DNA of 52,109 bases from Calditrichota bacterium (GTDB taxonomy: Bacteria > Electryoneota > B3-LCP): the NCBI GenBank assembly GCA_020051775.1, contig JAGVQJ010000137.1, positions 1-52,109 of the forward strand, written 5' to 3'. Position 1 is the stretch's first letter. Every line of letters starts with the position of its first letter. The notes under the pieces were generated by a model. The model saw only the letters and a list, made by a program, of their open reading frames with translations, searched no databases and was not told the DNA's origin. Of this stretch, positions 25,672 to 34,028 are shown in pieces. The translations under genes were made by a program, and so were the position numbers.

Positions 25672-26916
25672 ATGCCAACCTGCCTCATCAACATCGCCCG
25701 ATTGCTCAATCCAAGGGAGAACGGCACTTGGGAAGAACTCGAATCGGCGGCGCTACTATTCGATGAAAGGGTCGTCGCTTGGGGCGAACAAGGAGAAGTC
25801 CTGGAGAAAGCCCAGCGAGGCGGAGCTCAGATTGTGGACGCTGGCAACCGTTTGGTGACGCCCGGTCTGGTGGACAGCCACACACACCCGGCATTCGCTG
25901 AACCCCGCGCCGGTGAGTTTGAACTTCGCTGCCAGGGCAAGAGCTACAAAGATATTGCCGCGCTGGGCGGCGGTATCCGTTCCTCAGTGCGCGCGTTGCG
26001 GGCAATTTCGGAAGACGAACTCGTCGAGCGTATGCTGCCTCGACTGGATCGCTTTCTGGAGTACGGCACAACAACAATCGAGGCAAAATCCGGGTATGGG
26101 CTTTCCACCACTGAAGAGCTGAAGCAACTTTGCGCTATTAAGCGCTGCGGAGAAACCCATCCCTTAGAGATGATCCCGACTTTGCTGGCGGCACACGAAG
26201 TTCCGGATGAATATCGTTCCAACAAGGCTCAGTACTTGGATCTCATTGTAAACGAGACTATTCCCTCCGTCGTCGAACGGAAGCTGGCCAGGTTCTGCGA
26301 CGTGTTCTGCGAGGAGGGCGTTTTCTCAGTAGAGGAGTCGCGCCGGGTGCTGGAAGCGGGCAAAAAACATGGCCTGATTCCCAAACTGCATGCCGATCAG
26401 CTTTCCGACACCGGAGGAGCTAAATTGGCAGCCGAGGTGGGGGCCGCTTCCGCCGATCATCTGGACCATGTTTCGGATGAAGGCATCGAACGCATGGTTC
26501 GGGCGGGTGTGGTGTTTAATCTCTTGCCCGGAGCGGTGCTTTTCCTGGGATTGAACCGCTACCCGGACGCGCGGCGCATTCTGAAAATGGGTGGCAGCCT
26601 GGCGTTATCCACGGATTTTAATCCCGGCAGTTCACCCACTCAGAACCTGCCCCTGATGATGACTCTGGCGGGGAGTTTCTGCCAGTTATCGCCTCGGGAG
26701 ACGCTCTGGGCGGCCACCCGCGGAGGCGCTCGGGCGTTGCGCTTGGAAGATCGGCTGGGGCATCTGACTCCGGGCGCTCAGGCCGACGTGACGGTTTGGG
26801 ATTGCGCTGAAGAACGACAGATTCCTTACTGGTATGGAATGAATCAAGTTCATCAAGTTTACAAACGAGGACGCCTGATCATTGTTAATGGGAAAATTAT
26901 CCCTAGTGATATATAA
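25672..26916 (+). CDS. hutI: Imidazolonepropionase
   Basis: HutI hydrolyses 4-imidazolone-5-propionate to N-formimino-glutamate, the third step of histidine degradation. The 414-residue amidohydrolase has the metal site VDSHTHPAFA (near residue 65), GGGIRSSVRALRAIS, the substrate segment EAKSGYGLSTTEELK, AAHEVPDEYR, HADQLSDTGGAKLAAE and the last metal aspartate in STDFNPGSSPT. It begins one base after the flavodiiron stop, so the two are co-translated. The product would need HutF, HutG or FtcD-type enzymes, none of which is here. Confidence 0.97.
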   Translation: MPTCLINIARLLNPRENGTWEELESAALLFDERVVAWGEQGEVLEKAQRGGAQIVDAGNRLVTPGLVDSHTHPAFAEPRAGEFELRCQGKSYKDIAALGGGIRSSVRALRAISEDELVERMLPRLDRFLEYGTTTIEAKSGYGLSTTEELKQLCAIKRCGETHPLEMIPTLLAAHEVPDEYRSNKAQYLDLIVNETIPSVVERKLARFCDVFCEEGVFSVEESRRVLEAGKKHGLIPKLHADQLSDTGGAKLAAEVGAASADHLDHVSDEGIERMVRAGVVFNLLPGAVLFLGLNRYPDARRILKMGGSLALSTDFNPGSSPTQNLPLMMTLAGSFCQLSPRETLWAATRGGARALRLEDRLGHLTPGAQADVTVWDCAEERQIPYWYGMNQVHQVYKRGRLIIVNGKIIPSDI

Positions 26917-26974
26917 ATAGATCCCGGCGATTAACAGCCGCCGGCTTCCAGCCAATATAATTTACAGGTGAACC

Positions 26975-28057
26975 TTGGCAAATTCCGATGACAAGGAAGT
27001 AAACAAGGACAGCCGTCAAGGCAGGAGCAGGTTTTCCGCTCTCGAAAACGAGCTGGCCTGGACTCGTTTCGCGTTCGAGCTGGAAGAGAAACTGGGGACG
27101 CTGCAAGATAACGAAGTTATTTTGCAGACATTCAGCGATCACCTGAAAAACCGGCTGGGCTATGATTATCTGGAAATTTCCCTGCAAGGCAATGCGAGTT
27201 GCGACATCCAGCCCGGCGATTGGGTGCGCAACGACACGGGATATGGCGGCAAACTGCTTTCCATCATATTGTCTCCGGAATTTCTGCATGGCTTGCGCTG
27301 GCGCCGCCGCCCGATGGTGGTGGATTTGCAGGATCCCAATCCGTTGGTGAAAAACCCGGAATTGTTGCGCGTGATGGAGGTGAATTCAGGAATTCTGGTA
27401 CCCATGTGCCTGGGGAATTGTTCACATGGCGTGATGAAGTTATTTTTCCACGACCACATTGAGTTTGAGGCCGAGGCGCAGAAATGGCTTCTGACCAGCG
27501 CAGCGATACTGTACCGTTCCTTGCGCAGATCCAGCCAGTATCTGAAAGCCCAAAAGATGGCCACAATTGACGGTCTGACCGGACTTTACAACCGCCGCTA
27601 TATCATGGAACAGTTGGCCAAGGAATTCGTACGCTCCCGTCGTTACCGCAATTGGCTGTCTTTAATCATCGTGGATATTGATTACTTCAAGCATTACAAT
27701 GACACCAACGGCCATCTGGCCGGTGATAGGGTTTTGAAGCGAGTGGCGCTGGCGATTCGGGACAGCGTACGGGAGATAGACTTGGTGGCACGCTGGGGTG
27801 GCGAGGAATTCGTGCTCCTGTTGCCGGAAATCAACGGGGAAAACGGCATGATCGTAGCCGAAAAGATTCGCCGTGAGGTGGAATCGCAACGATTCAAGAA
27901 TGAGCGTAAGCAACCCAACCATAATTTGACTATTTCCCTGGGAGTGGCACAAAATTCCACAGACATCAAAAATCACATTGATATGTTCAACCGGGCGGAT
28001 GCAGCCTTGTACCGTGCCAAATTGGAAGGCAGAAACCGCTGTGTGTTCGCAAAATAA
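26975..28057 (+). CDS. Diguanylate cyclase with N-terminal GAF-like sensor region
   Basis: A 360-residue protein that should make the second messenger c-di-GMP. The C-terminal GGDEF domain (about 190-358) begins DGLTGLYNRRY, has IIVDIDYFKHYND with the metal aspartates, and the active-site GGEEF at 275-279. An inhibitory-site RxxD (REID, 266-269) lies five residues before it, so product feedback is likely. The N-terminal ~180 residues look GAF-like (SGILVPMCLGNCSHGVMKLFF) but I cannot name a ligand. No membrane helix is present. The start is a TTG after AGGTG. Confidence 0.92.
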   Translation: MANSDDKEVNKDSRQGRSRFSALENELAWTRFAFELEEKLGTLQDNEVILQTFSDHLKNRLGYDYLEISLQGNASCDIQPGDWVRNDTGYGGKLLSIILSPEFLHGLRWRRRPMVVDLQDPNPLVKNPELLRVMEVNSGILVPMCLGNCSHGVMKLFFHDHIEFEAEAQKWLLTSAAILYRSLRRSSQYLKAQKMATIDGLTGLYNRRYIMEQLAKEFVRSRRYRNWLSLIIVDIDYFKHYNDTNGHLAGDRVLKRVALAIRDSVREIDLVARWGGEEFVLLLPEINGENGMIVAEKIRREVESQRFKNERKQPNHNLTISLGVAQNSTDIKNHIDMFNRADAALYRAKLEGRNRCVFAK

Positions 28058-28067
28058 CAGTTTTTTG

Positions 28068-28096
28068 TTGACTTAGCCTCGGCTTTATCGTATCTT
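28068..28096 (+). promoter_or_regulatory. Sigma-70-type promoter for glgA
   Basis: TTGACT at 28068-28073, a 17-base spacer and TATCTT at 28091-28096, directly after the cyclase stop. A transcript would start near 28103, close to the glgA start. Confidence 0.65.
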
Positions 28097-28116
28097 AGGA
28101 GTCAGAAAATCAGAAA

Positions 28117-29631
28117 GTGAAAAAACCGATGCGCAAAAAAAGATTGAAGATCCTTTACGCCGCCAGCGAGGTTGTTCCTTTCGCTAAAACAGGTGGATTG
28201 GCCGATGTGGCCGGCGCACTGCCAAAACAATTGAAGCAATTGGGGCATGACGTTCGCGTGATCATGCCGAAATATTCCTCTATCAAAGAAACTAAATTCC
28301 GGTTGCGGGAAGTCATCCGCTTGCGGGATATCGAAGTCTCGGTAGGTGACCAAACGTACCAAATCTCCATCAAGTCCGCTTTTATTCCTGACACAAAGGT
28401 ACAGGTGTATTTCGTCGAGCACGGCGACTTGTATAACCGCGAGGGACTTTATACCGACCCCAAGACCGGTGAGTCTTATTCGGACAACGACGTTCGATAC
28501 ATTCTTTTATCTCGTGGGGCCTTAGAGATAGCTAAAATCCTCTATTGGCAACCTGAAATCATCCACGTCAACGACTGGCAAACGGCGTTGATTCCACTTT
28601 ATCTAAAAACCCTGTACAAGGATGATCCCTTCTTCAATGGAACTCGCACTGTCTTATCCGTTCACAACTTGGGATATCAGGGGATATTCCCCCCCTCGGC
28701 GGTGCGTTTGACGGGGTTGCCGGAAACCATGCTATTCCCCATGGCGCCCATTGAATTTTATGGTTCATTCAGCTTTTTGAAAGCTGGCCTCGAGTACGCC
28801 GATATCATCACCACGGTCAGCCCAACTTATGCTCGCGAAATCCAGACTGATCCCGAGTTCGGAGTGGGATTGGAAGGGGTACTCCAAAGACGATCCCAGG
28901 ATTTGGTCGGCATCCTGAACGGCATTGACGACGCAGAATGGAACCCGGAACTGGATCCTTTAATTGCACGTAAATACAGCAAGGCCGATTTTGCCGGCAA
29001 GGAAGAGAACAAGAAAGCCTTGTTGGAATTCAGCGGCTTGAAATACCACCGCGGGACTCCAGTGATAGGCATCATCTCACGGCTGGCCGATCAGAAGGGC
29101 TTCGATCTTATCGCTGCCGTGCTGGATCGCCTTTCAGCTTTGGATCTGCAAATCGTGGTGCTGGGCACAGGCGAGGAAAAATATCACCGCCTGTTCAAAC
29201 AGGCCGCAGAACAATTCCCGCAGAAATTCTCGGTGCAACTGGGGTTCAACAATCAGTTGGCTCATCAGATCGAAGCCGGTGCGGATATGTTCTTGATGCC
29301 CTCGCGTTACGAGCCTTGCGGATTAAATCAGATGTACAGTTTCATGTACGGCACCGTCCCCATCGTCCGCGCTACGGGGGGATTGGCCGACACAGTCATT
29401 GATGTGAGTGAACACCCCGACACCGGCACCGGCTTTTCATTTCGCGAATATAATGCGACCAAAATGCTGGACGCCATTCAGCGGGCGTTGTCCCTTTACA
29501 AAGACTCTGAAGCTTGGCACGCTTTGCAACTACGCGGTATGAATCAGGATTTTTCCTGGCGCAATTCGGCAAAAAAATACGTTGAGATTTACGAACAGGC
29601 GCTCAAGAAACCGGGGCCGGCCATCGGATAG
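28117..29631 (+). CDS. glgA: Glycogen synthase (ADP-glucose type)
   Basis: GlgA, a GT5 family enzyme, extends alpha-1,4-glucan from ADP-glucose. The 504 residues show the KTGGLADV donor-binding motif at 24-31, HVNDWQTALIPLYLK, SVHNLGYQGIFP, the mid-protein TTVSPTYAREI and GILNGIDD, and the GT-B C-terminal ISRLADQKGFDL and MPSRYEPCGLNQMY with the catalytic-region glutamate. The frame starts with GTG at 28117; ATG at 28129 (MRKKRLKILYA) is an equally good start. Its promoter lies just upstream. The NHL-protein gene overlaps its 3-prime end. Confidence 0.97.
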   Translation: MKKPMRKKRLKILYAASEVVPFAKTGGLADVAGALPKQLKQLGHDVRVIMPKYSSIKETKFRLREVIRLRDIEVSVGDQTYQISIKSAFIPDTKVQVYFVEHGDLYNREGLYTDPKTGESYSDNDVRYILLSRGALEIAKILYWQPEIIHVNDWQTALIPLYLKTLYKDDPFFNGTRTVLSVHNLGYQGIFPPSAVRLTGLPETMLFPMAPIEFYGSFSFLKAGLEYADIITTVSPTYAREIQTDPEFGVGLEGVLQRRSQDLVGILNGIDDAEWNPELDPLIARKYSKADFAGKEENKKALLEFSGLKYHRGTPVIGIISRLADQKGFDLIAAVLDRLSALDLQIVVLGTGEEKYHRLFKQAAEQFPQKFSVQLGFNNQLAHQIEAGADMFLMPSRYEPCGLNQMYSFMYGTVPIVRATGGLADTVIDVSEHPDTGTGFSFREYNATKMLDAIQRALSLYKDSEAWHALQLRGMNQDFSWRNSAKKYVEIYEQALKKPGPAIG

Positions 29632-30547
29632 GCCCCGCAATAGTTTTCAGATCGCTTCGTCTGGCCTGACGGTTCTGGCGCTGCTGGTTCTGCCTCTAAT
29701 TTGCACTGCTCAGCTCTACCTGGATCGGATCGCCATATTATCACCGCCTTATGGGGGATATTCTCCCTCCCACCCCATCGCTCTGACCATCAGTCCCGAA
29801 GACCACCTCTATCTGCTGGACGCACAGTCAGCAACCATCACGCGGTTAACCGATCACGGCGAAGCAATCGCTCAGATCGGCGGCCCCGGTTCCGGCAGCC
29901 AGCAGTTTTCCGATCCCAGCGATTTAAACATCTATTCCGGGTTGGATCTATTCGTGGCCGACTGGGGTAATGATCGCATCGTCCGATTGAATCGCCGGCT
30001 GGTGTTTTTAGCGGAATATCGCAGCGCTGATAATACTTCGCCCGATTTAGCCTTTGAACAACCCCTCTCTGTTCTTCAGAATGCTCGCGGCGACCTGTTC
30101 ATCGCCGATGGCGGCAACGACCGGGTGCTGAAGATTTCGGCGGACGGCGAGCCGCTGTTTTCATTCGGCGCTTATGGCGATCAGAAGGGTTCTCTCTTCC
30201 AGCCGATGCGCCTGGAATCTGACCCGGTCGCGGGTGTCTGGGTATTGGATGCCCGAGGCCATACAGTGCACTTCGATGAATTCGGCGGGTTCGTCGAGGA
30301 ACAGCCGGCAGAATTGGTCGGTCAAGCCCGTGGCCTGGCTATTTCTCCGGAGGCGGTGTGGGTCTGTTCGGATTCAGCGTTATGGGTCTGGGAACGTGTG
30401 GAGCGGACAACCCAAACCTTCACACTGGCTGATCTTGGCCTCCCCAATTCAGCTCTGATGATGGACCTGGCGTGGCGCGCCGACCAGCTCTGGTTGTTGG
30501 ATTCGCGCGGGTCTATCTACCGATTTGAAATCCGCGCCGAACGATGA
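29582..30547 (+). CDS. Exported NHL-repeat beta-propeller protein
   Basis: A 321-residue protein with a signal peptide (hydrophobic core near residues 29-41, then CTAQ) after an unusually long arginine-rich N-region, and a propeller with NHL repeats: DPSDLNIYSGLDLFVADWG-NDRIVR and ARGDLFIADGGNDRVLKI are clear blades. NHL propellers bind proteins or glycans; this one should work in the periplasm or at the surface. The only usable start before the signal sequence is a TTG at 29582 inside glgA, so the start is uncertain. The stop overlaps the next gene (ATGATGG), which ties it to the large surface protein and Omp85. Confidence 0.75.
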   Translation: MRFTNRRSRNRGRPSDRPRNSFQIASSGLTVLALLVLPLICTAQLYLDRIAILSPPYGGYSPSHPIALTISPEDHLYLLDAQSATITRLTDHGEAIAQIGGPGSGSQQFSDPSDLNIYSGLDLFVADWGNDRIVRLNRRLVFLAEYRSADNTSPDLAFEQPLSVLQNARGDLFIADGGNDRVLKISADGEPLFSFGAYGDQKGSLFQPMRLESDPVAGVWVLDARGHTVHFDEFGGFVEEQPAELVGQARGLAISPEAVWVCSDSALWVWERVERTTQTFTLADLGLPNSALMMDLAWRADQLWLLDSRGSIYRFEIRAER

Positions 30548-33500
30548 TGGCGACATCGCGAAAACGCACCGCCTTGAAAGACGGAGCTACAAATTTTATA
30601 AGCCCCCTGAAGGGGGCTGTTGCGCTCATTCTTCTCTGCCTCTTTTGTAATCATAGCCCCGCCGCACCCCGCGACCTCTACCATCGTCAAGCTCGTATCT
30701 GGGGAACTGGCTTGGATGAACCACGCCAACTCCCCGACAGTCTGCTCATCGAAGGTAGCGAGCAGATTACTCTGTACGACAGTCTGCTGGTGCGAGACCG
30801 CGATTATCGCATTGATTACTTAAGAGGGATCATTCGGTTCACCCGGACTTTGAGCCTATCCGATACTGCTCAGGCGCAGTACCAAGTTTTCCCTTTCAGA
30901 CTGCGCACCTCATACTTCCATTCTCTCCGCACGGTCCTGCCCGGACAGTTAGCGGCTGATAGTTCCAAAAAAACGACCCCGCTCACTGATCCCTCCGCAT
31001 TCGATACGGGGACACTGCGCAAGAGCGGCACCCTGGTGCGAGGCATCACGATCGGTTCGGATCGCGATTTGACAGTGCAGTCCGGTCTAAATCTACAAGT
31101 AGAGGGCCGTCTGGGCCGAAACGTAGATGTTTTAGCTTTGCTCTCGGATCAAAATACACCCCTGCAACCGGAAGGAAATACGGCCACCCTGCAGGAAATT
31201 GATAAAGTATTGGTGCAGGTGCAAAGCGAACATTACGGAGCCACGCTGGGAGATTATGATTTGCAATTCGAGGGTCCGCGCTTCGGCAGCTATTCGCGCA
31301 AACTGCAAGGTGGAATGCTGGAGGGGCGTACCAAGGATAATCGGTTGCGGATTTCGGGAGCAGTGTCTAAGGGACAGTATCAAACCAATTCTTTTCTGGG
31401 ACAGGAAGGGAACCAGGGACCATATCGTCTGGCCGATAGAGAGGGACGCGCGAGCATTCTGGTACTGGCCGGTACGGAGCAGGTTTGGGTGGACGGGGTC
31501 GTGCAGCAACGCGGTGAGAACAACGATTACACGATCGAATATGGTCTGGGCGAAATCACCTTTACCCCACGGCGTTTGATTACTTCGGATTCTCGCATTA
31601 CCGTAGACTTTCAATATTCTCAGGAGGCCTACGGCCGCGACATCTATGCCCTGCAGGGGCAAGGGCGTTTTATAGGATTTTTGAATCTGCGCACGACGCT
31701 CATCTCTGAGTCGGACACGCGCAACGACCCACTTTCGTTTGTGTTGACAGATTCGTCGCGAGCAGCCTTACAGAATGCCGGCGACGATCCCAATCTGGCG
31801 CAGATTTACAGTGTGGATTCGGTAGCGGTCGGCCAAGGGACTTACGTGTTGGACAGTCTATCATTTGGGGGACAGATCTACCCGGCATTCGTGTGGGTCG
31901 GGCCAGATACCATCGGTTACCTTAATGTGGCGTTTTCGTACGTGGGATTGAGCATGGGCGATTATCAGCGGCAGGCGTCGGCTGGTGGTTTTTACTACCA
32001 ATGGGTGGGGCCGGATCAGGGGGATTATGATCCCATACAGCGGCTACCTCTACCCCAGACCCACCGCTTAGCCGACGTCGAATTGTGGGCTGAACCAAGT
32101 CCCAATACGAGCGTGAAGTTCGAGGGAGCCCTTTCCCAGCTCGATCGGAATACCTTCTCGTCTTTGGGAGATGGCGACAACGTAGGCCAAGCTTGGTCGG
32201 TCGCCGGACGCTGGTCGGGACTGGAAAGACAAACCGGAACCGATACTGAAAAATTCTCACGAGTCGCTTTGGACGCCAACATCCGTCGTGTGGACGATAA
32301 TTTTCGGCAGATAGATCGCACTCAAGCAGTGGAATACGCCCGTCAATGGAACCTGCCCGGCACTTCCTCTGAAGGTGAATCCGTTCAAGAAGCCGCCTTG
32401 ACCATCCGACCTATATCCCCCCTGACCTCTAAGTTGGGCTATGGTTTATTGGAGAAGTCAGCAGAGGGATTTCGCAGCGAGCGTTGGAGTGGAGAAACCA
32501 GCCTGCTCGGATGGAATCTGCCCGCGCTAAGGGCGCAAGCGGATTGGGTGAGAACCAGTTCGGATTTATCTGGAGTCAAAGGCTTTTGGACGCGGGGGCA
32601 GGCAAGCGTCAGTCACACGTTATGGCGACTGTCTCCCAGTCTGCACTATGAACGCGAGCATAAGCGCGATGATCTGGCTGATTCTCTGGGCGGATTTCAA
32701 TTCAATCTTTACAACGCCGGATTAGGCTATCAAGCAGGGCCATTAACTGTCTCAGCAACTCAGGAGATCCGGGATGATCAACGGTACAGGGAGAACACCC
32801 TGCAAGCGTTTAGCCGAGCCTGGACGCAAGGGTATAAAGCCAATTTGGTTGCCTGGCACAGTCTGACCGGCAGCGCCGGTTACACTCATCGGGTGAAGAG
32901 TTATTCGAACGCAGATTCCGCTAAGACTATGACCGACCTGGCCGAAACCAATATCGGCTGGACCCCGCTGGGCCGTTTTGTTGACCTGCTGGCGCATTAC
33001 CGCCTCAATAACACTCGCGCGTCGTCATTGGTGCAGATTCCTGTCTACGTCGGTCCGGGACAAGGTACACACGTTAAGGTCGGCGAACTTTACTACGAAG
33101 ATCCGGACGGCGATTATATATTGGTATTGCAATCCACCGGTCAGTTCACGCCGGTCATAGATCTGGAGGGTTCGCTGTCGCTGGATCTGGATCCTTATCG
33201 CCTGCCGGCCAAGCAGAAAGCCACCCTTGCCTTGCCATGGAAAGAACTGTCCTCTGAAACCACGTTGAACTTCAGCGAGAAGACCAAAGCGCGCGACGAG
33301 TGGTCTGTGTACCTTTTGAACTTCAGCAAATTCCAGGGCGACTCGACCCTGTTCGGCAACATTCTGCTGCGCGAAGACCTCTTTTTATTTCGACATCGGC
33401 GCGACTTGAGCTTCCGGCTGCGCGGAGAAATCAGCCAATCGCTGTCCAATTTGAATCTTTCCGGCGGGCAGGATAGCAAGAAGCGCAACCTGGCTTTGCG

Positions 33501-33990
33501 TGTCCGTCGCAGTTTTAATGAACGCTGGGTGCTTCAAGTTGATGTGAACCGCCAATCGGATGTCCGCTCCTATCGCAACAGCAGCGCGTCAGGAAGAGAC
33601 ATTCTGACCTGGGGCGGTTCTGCTGAACCCGTGTGGCGGCCCAACCGATCCTGGGAAATCGGCTTAAGGCTGGTGGGTCAACAAGACCGTGACGGAGTAC
33701 AGAATATCAAGGCCTTGCGCTATGGAACCGAGCCGAGGCTGGTGCGCAATTTCACGGAAAAGGGACGCGCTGAAATGCGATTTGAATGGCATAAGGTTAC
33801 GACAGCCTCATCCACTCTGCCCTACGAAATGGCCGCAGGTGATCCACCCGGCGATAACTTCCGTTGGGATTTGAGACTGGATTACAAACTGTCCCGGTAT
33901 ATGACTGCGAGTGTGAATTATAACGGCAGCAAGGATGCCGACCGCGAAGCCATACACATTGGCCGGGCGGAAGTGAGAGCATTCTTTTAG
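30544..33990 (+). CDS. Giant beta-rich outer-membrane or surface protein
   Basis: A 1148-residue exported protein. After a signal peptide (about 22-41, ending SPAA) come a beta-domain with DSLLVRDRDYRIDYLRGIIR, the segment RGITIGSDRDLTVQSGLNLQ followed by LLSDQNTPLQPEGNTATLQE, and YTIEYGLGEITFTPRRLITS. The last two-thirds alternate like beta-barrel strands, ending in F-F. I recognise these motifs from large proteins of FCB bacteria distantly like SprA of type IX secretion, but not a named family. It is translationally linked to the NHL protein and is followed 38 bases later by an Omp85 gene. A palindrome lies in its signal-peptide region (30601-30618). Confidence 0.7.
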   Translation: MMATSRKRTALKDGATNFISPLKGAVALILLCLFCNHSPAAPRDLYHRQARIWGTGLDEPRQLPDSLLIEGSEQITLYDSLLVRDRDYRIDYLRGIIRFTRTLSLSDTAQAQYQVFPFRLRTSYFHSLRTVLPGQLAADSSKKTTPLTDPSAFDTGTLRKSGTLVRGITIGSDRDLTVQSGLNLQVEGRLGRNVDVLALLSDQNTPLQPEGNTATLQEIDKVLVQVQSEHYGATLGDYDLQFEGPRFGSYSRKLQGGMLEGRTKDNRLRISGAVSKGQYQTNSFLGQEGNQGPYRLADREGRASILVLAGTEQVWVDGVVQQRGENNDYTIEYGLGEITFTPRRLITSDSRITVDFQYSQEAYGRDIYALQGQGRFIGFLNLRTTLISESDTRNDPLSFVLTDSSRAALQNAGDDPNLAQIYSVDSVAVGQGTYVLDSLSFGGQIYPAFVWVGPDTIGYLNVAFSYVGLSMGDYQRQASAGGFYYQWVGPDQGDYDPIQRLPLPQTHRLADVELWAEPSPNTSVKFEGALSQLDRNTFSSLGDGDNVGQAWSVAGRWSGLERQTGTDTEKFSRVALDANIRRVDDNFRQIDRTQAVEYARQWNLPGTSSEGESVQEAALTIRPISPLTSKLGYGLLEKSAEGFRSERWSGETSLLGWNLPALRAQADWVRTSSDLSGVKGFWTRGQASVSHTLWRLSPSLHYEREHKRDDLADSLGGFQFNLYNAGLGYQAGPLTVSATQEIRDDQRYRENTLQAFSRAWTQGYKANLVAWHSLTGSAGYTHRVKSYSNADSAKTMTDLAETNIGWTPLGRFVDLLAHYRLNNTRASSLVQIPVYVGPGQGTHVKVGELYYEDPDGDYILVLQSTGQFTPVIDLEGSLSLDLDPYRLPAKQKATLALPWKELSSETTLNFSEKTKARDEWSVYLLNFSKFQGDSTLFGNILLREDLFLFRHRRDLSFRLRGEISQSLSNLNLSGGQDSKKRNLALRVRRSFNERWVLQVDVNRQSDVRSYRNSSASGRDILTWGGSAEPVWRPNRSWEIGLRLVGQQDRDGVQNIKALRYGTEPRLVRNFTEKGRAEMRFEWHKVTTASSTLPYEMAAGDPPGDNFRWDLRLDYKLSRYMTASVNYNGSKDADREAIHIGRAEVRAFF
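30601..30618. repeat. AGCCCCCT hairpin within a signal-peptide coding region
   Basis: AGCCCCCT-ga-AGGGGGCT is a perfect eight-base-pair hairpin read in frame as SPLKGA just before the hydrophobic core. It resembles the CCCCCC/GGGGGG intergenic hairpins at 44460-44522. Confidence 0.55.
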
Positions 33991-34028
33991 TTGCTAGTTA
34001 TTAGTTGCTGGTTGATGGTTGTGGAACA

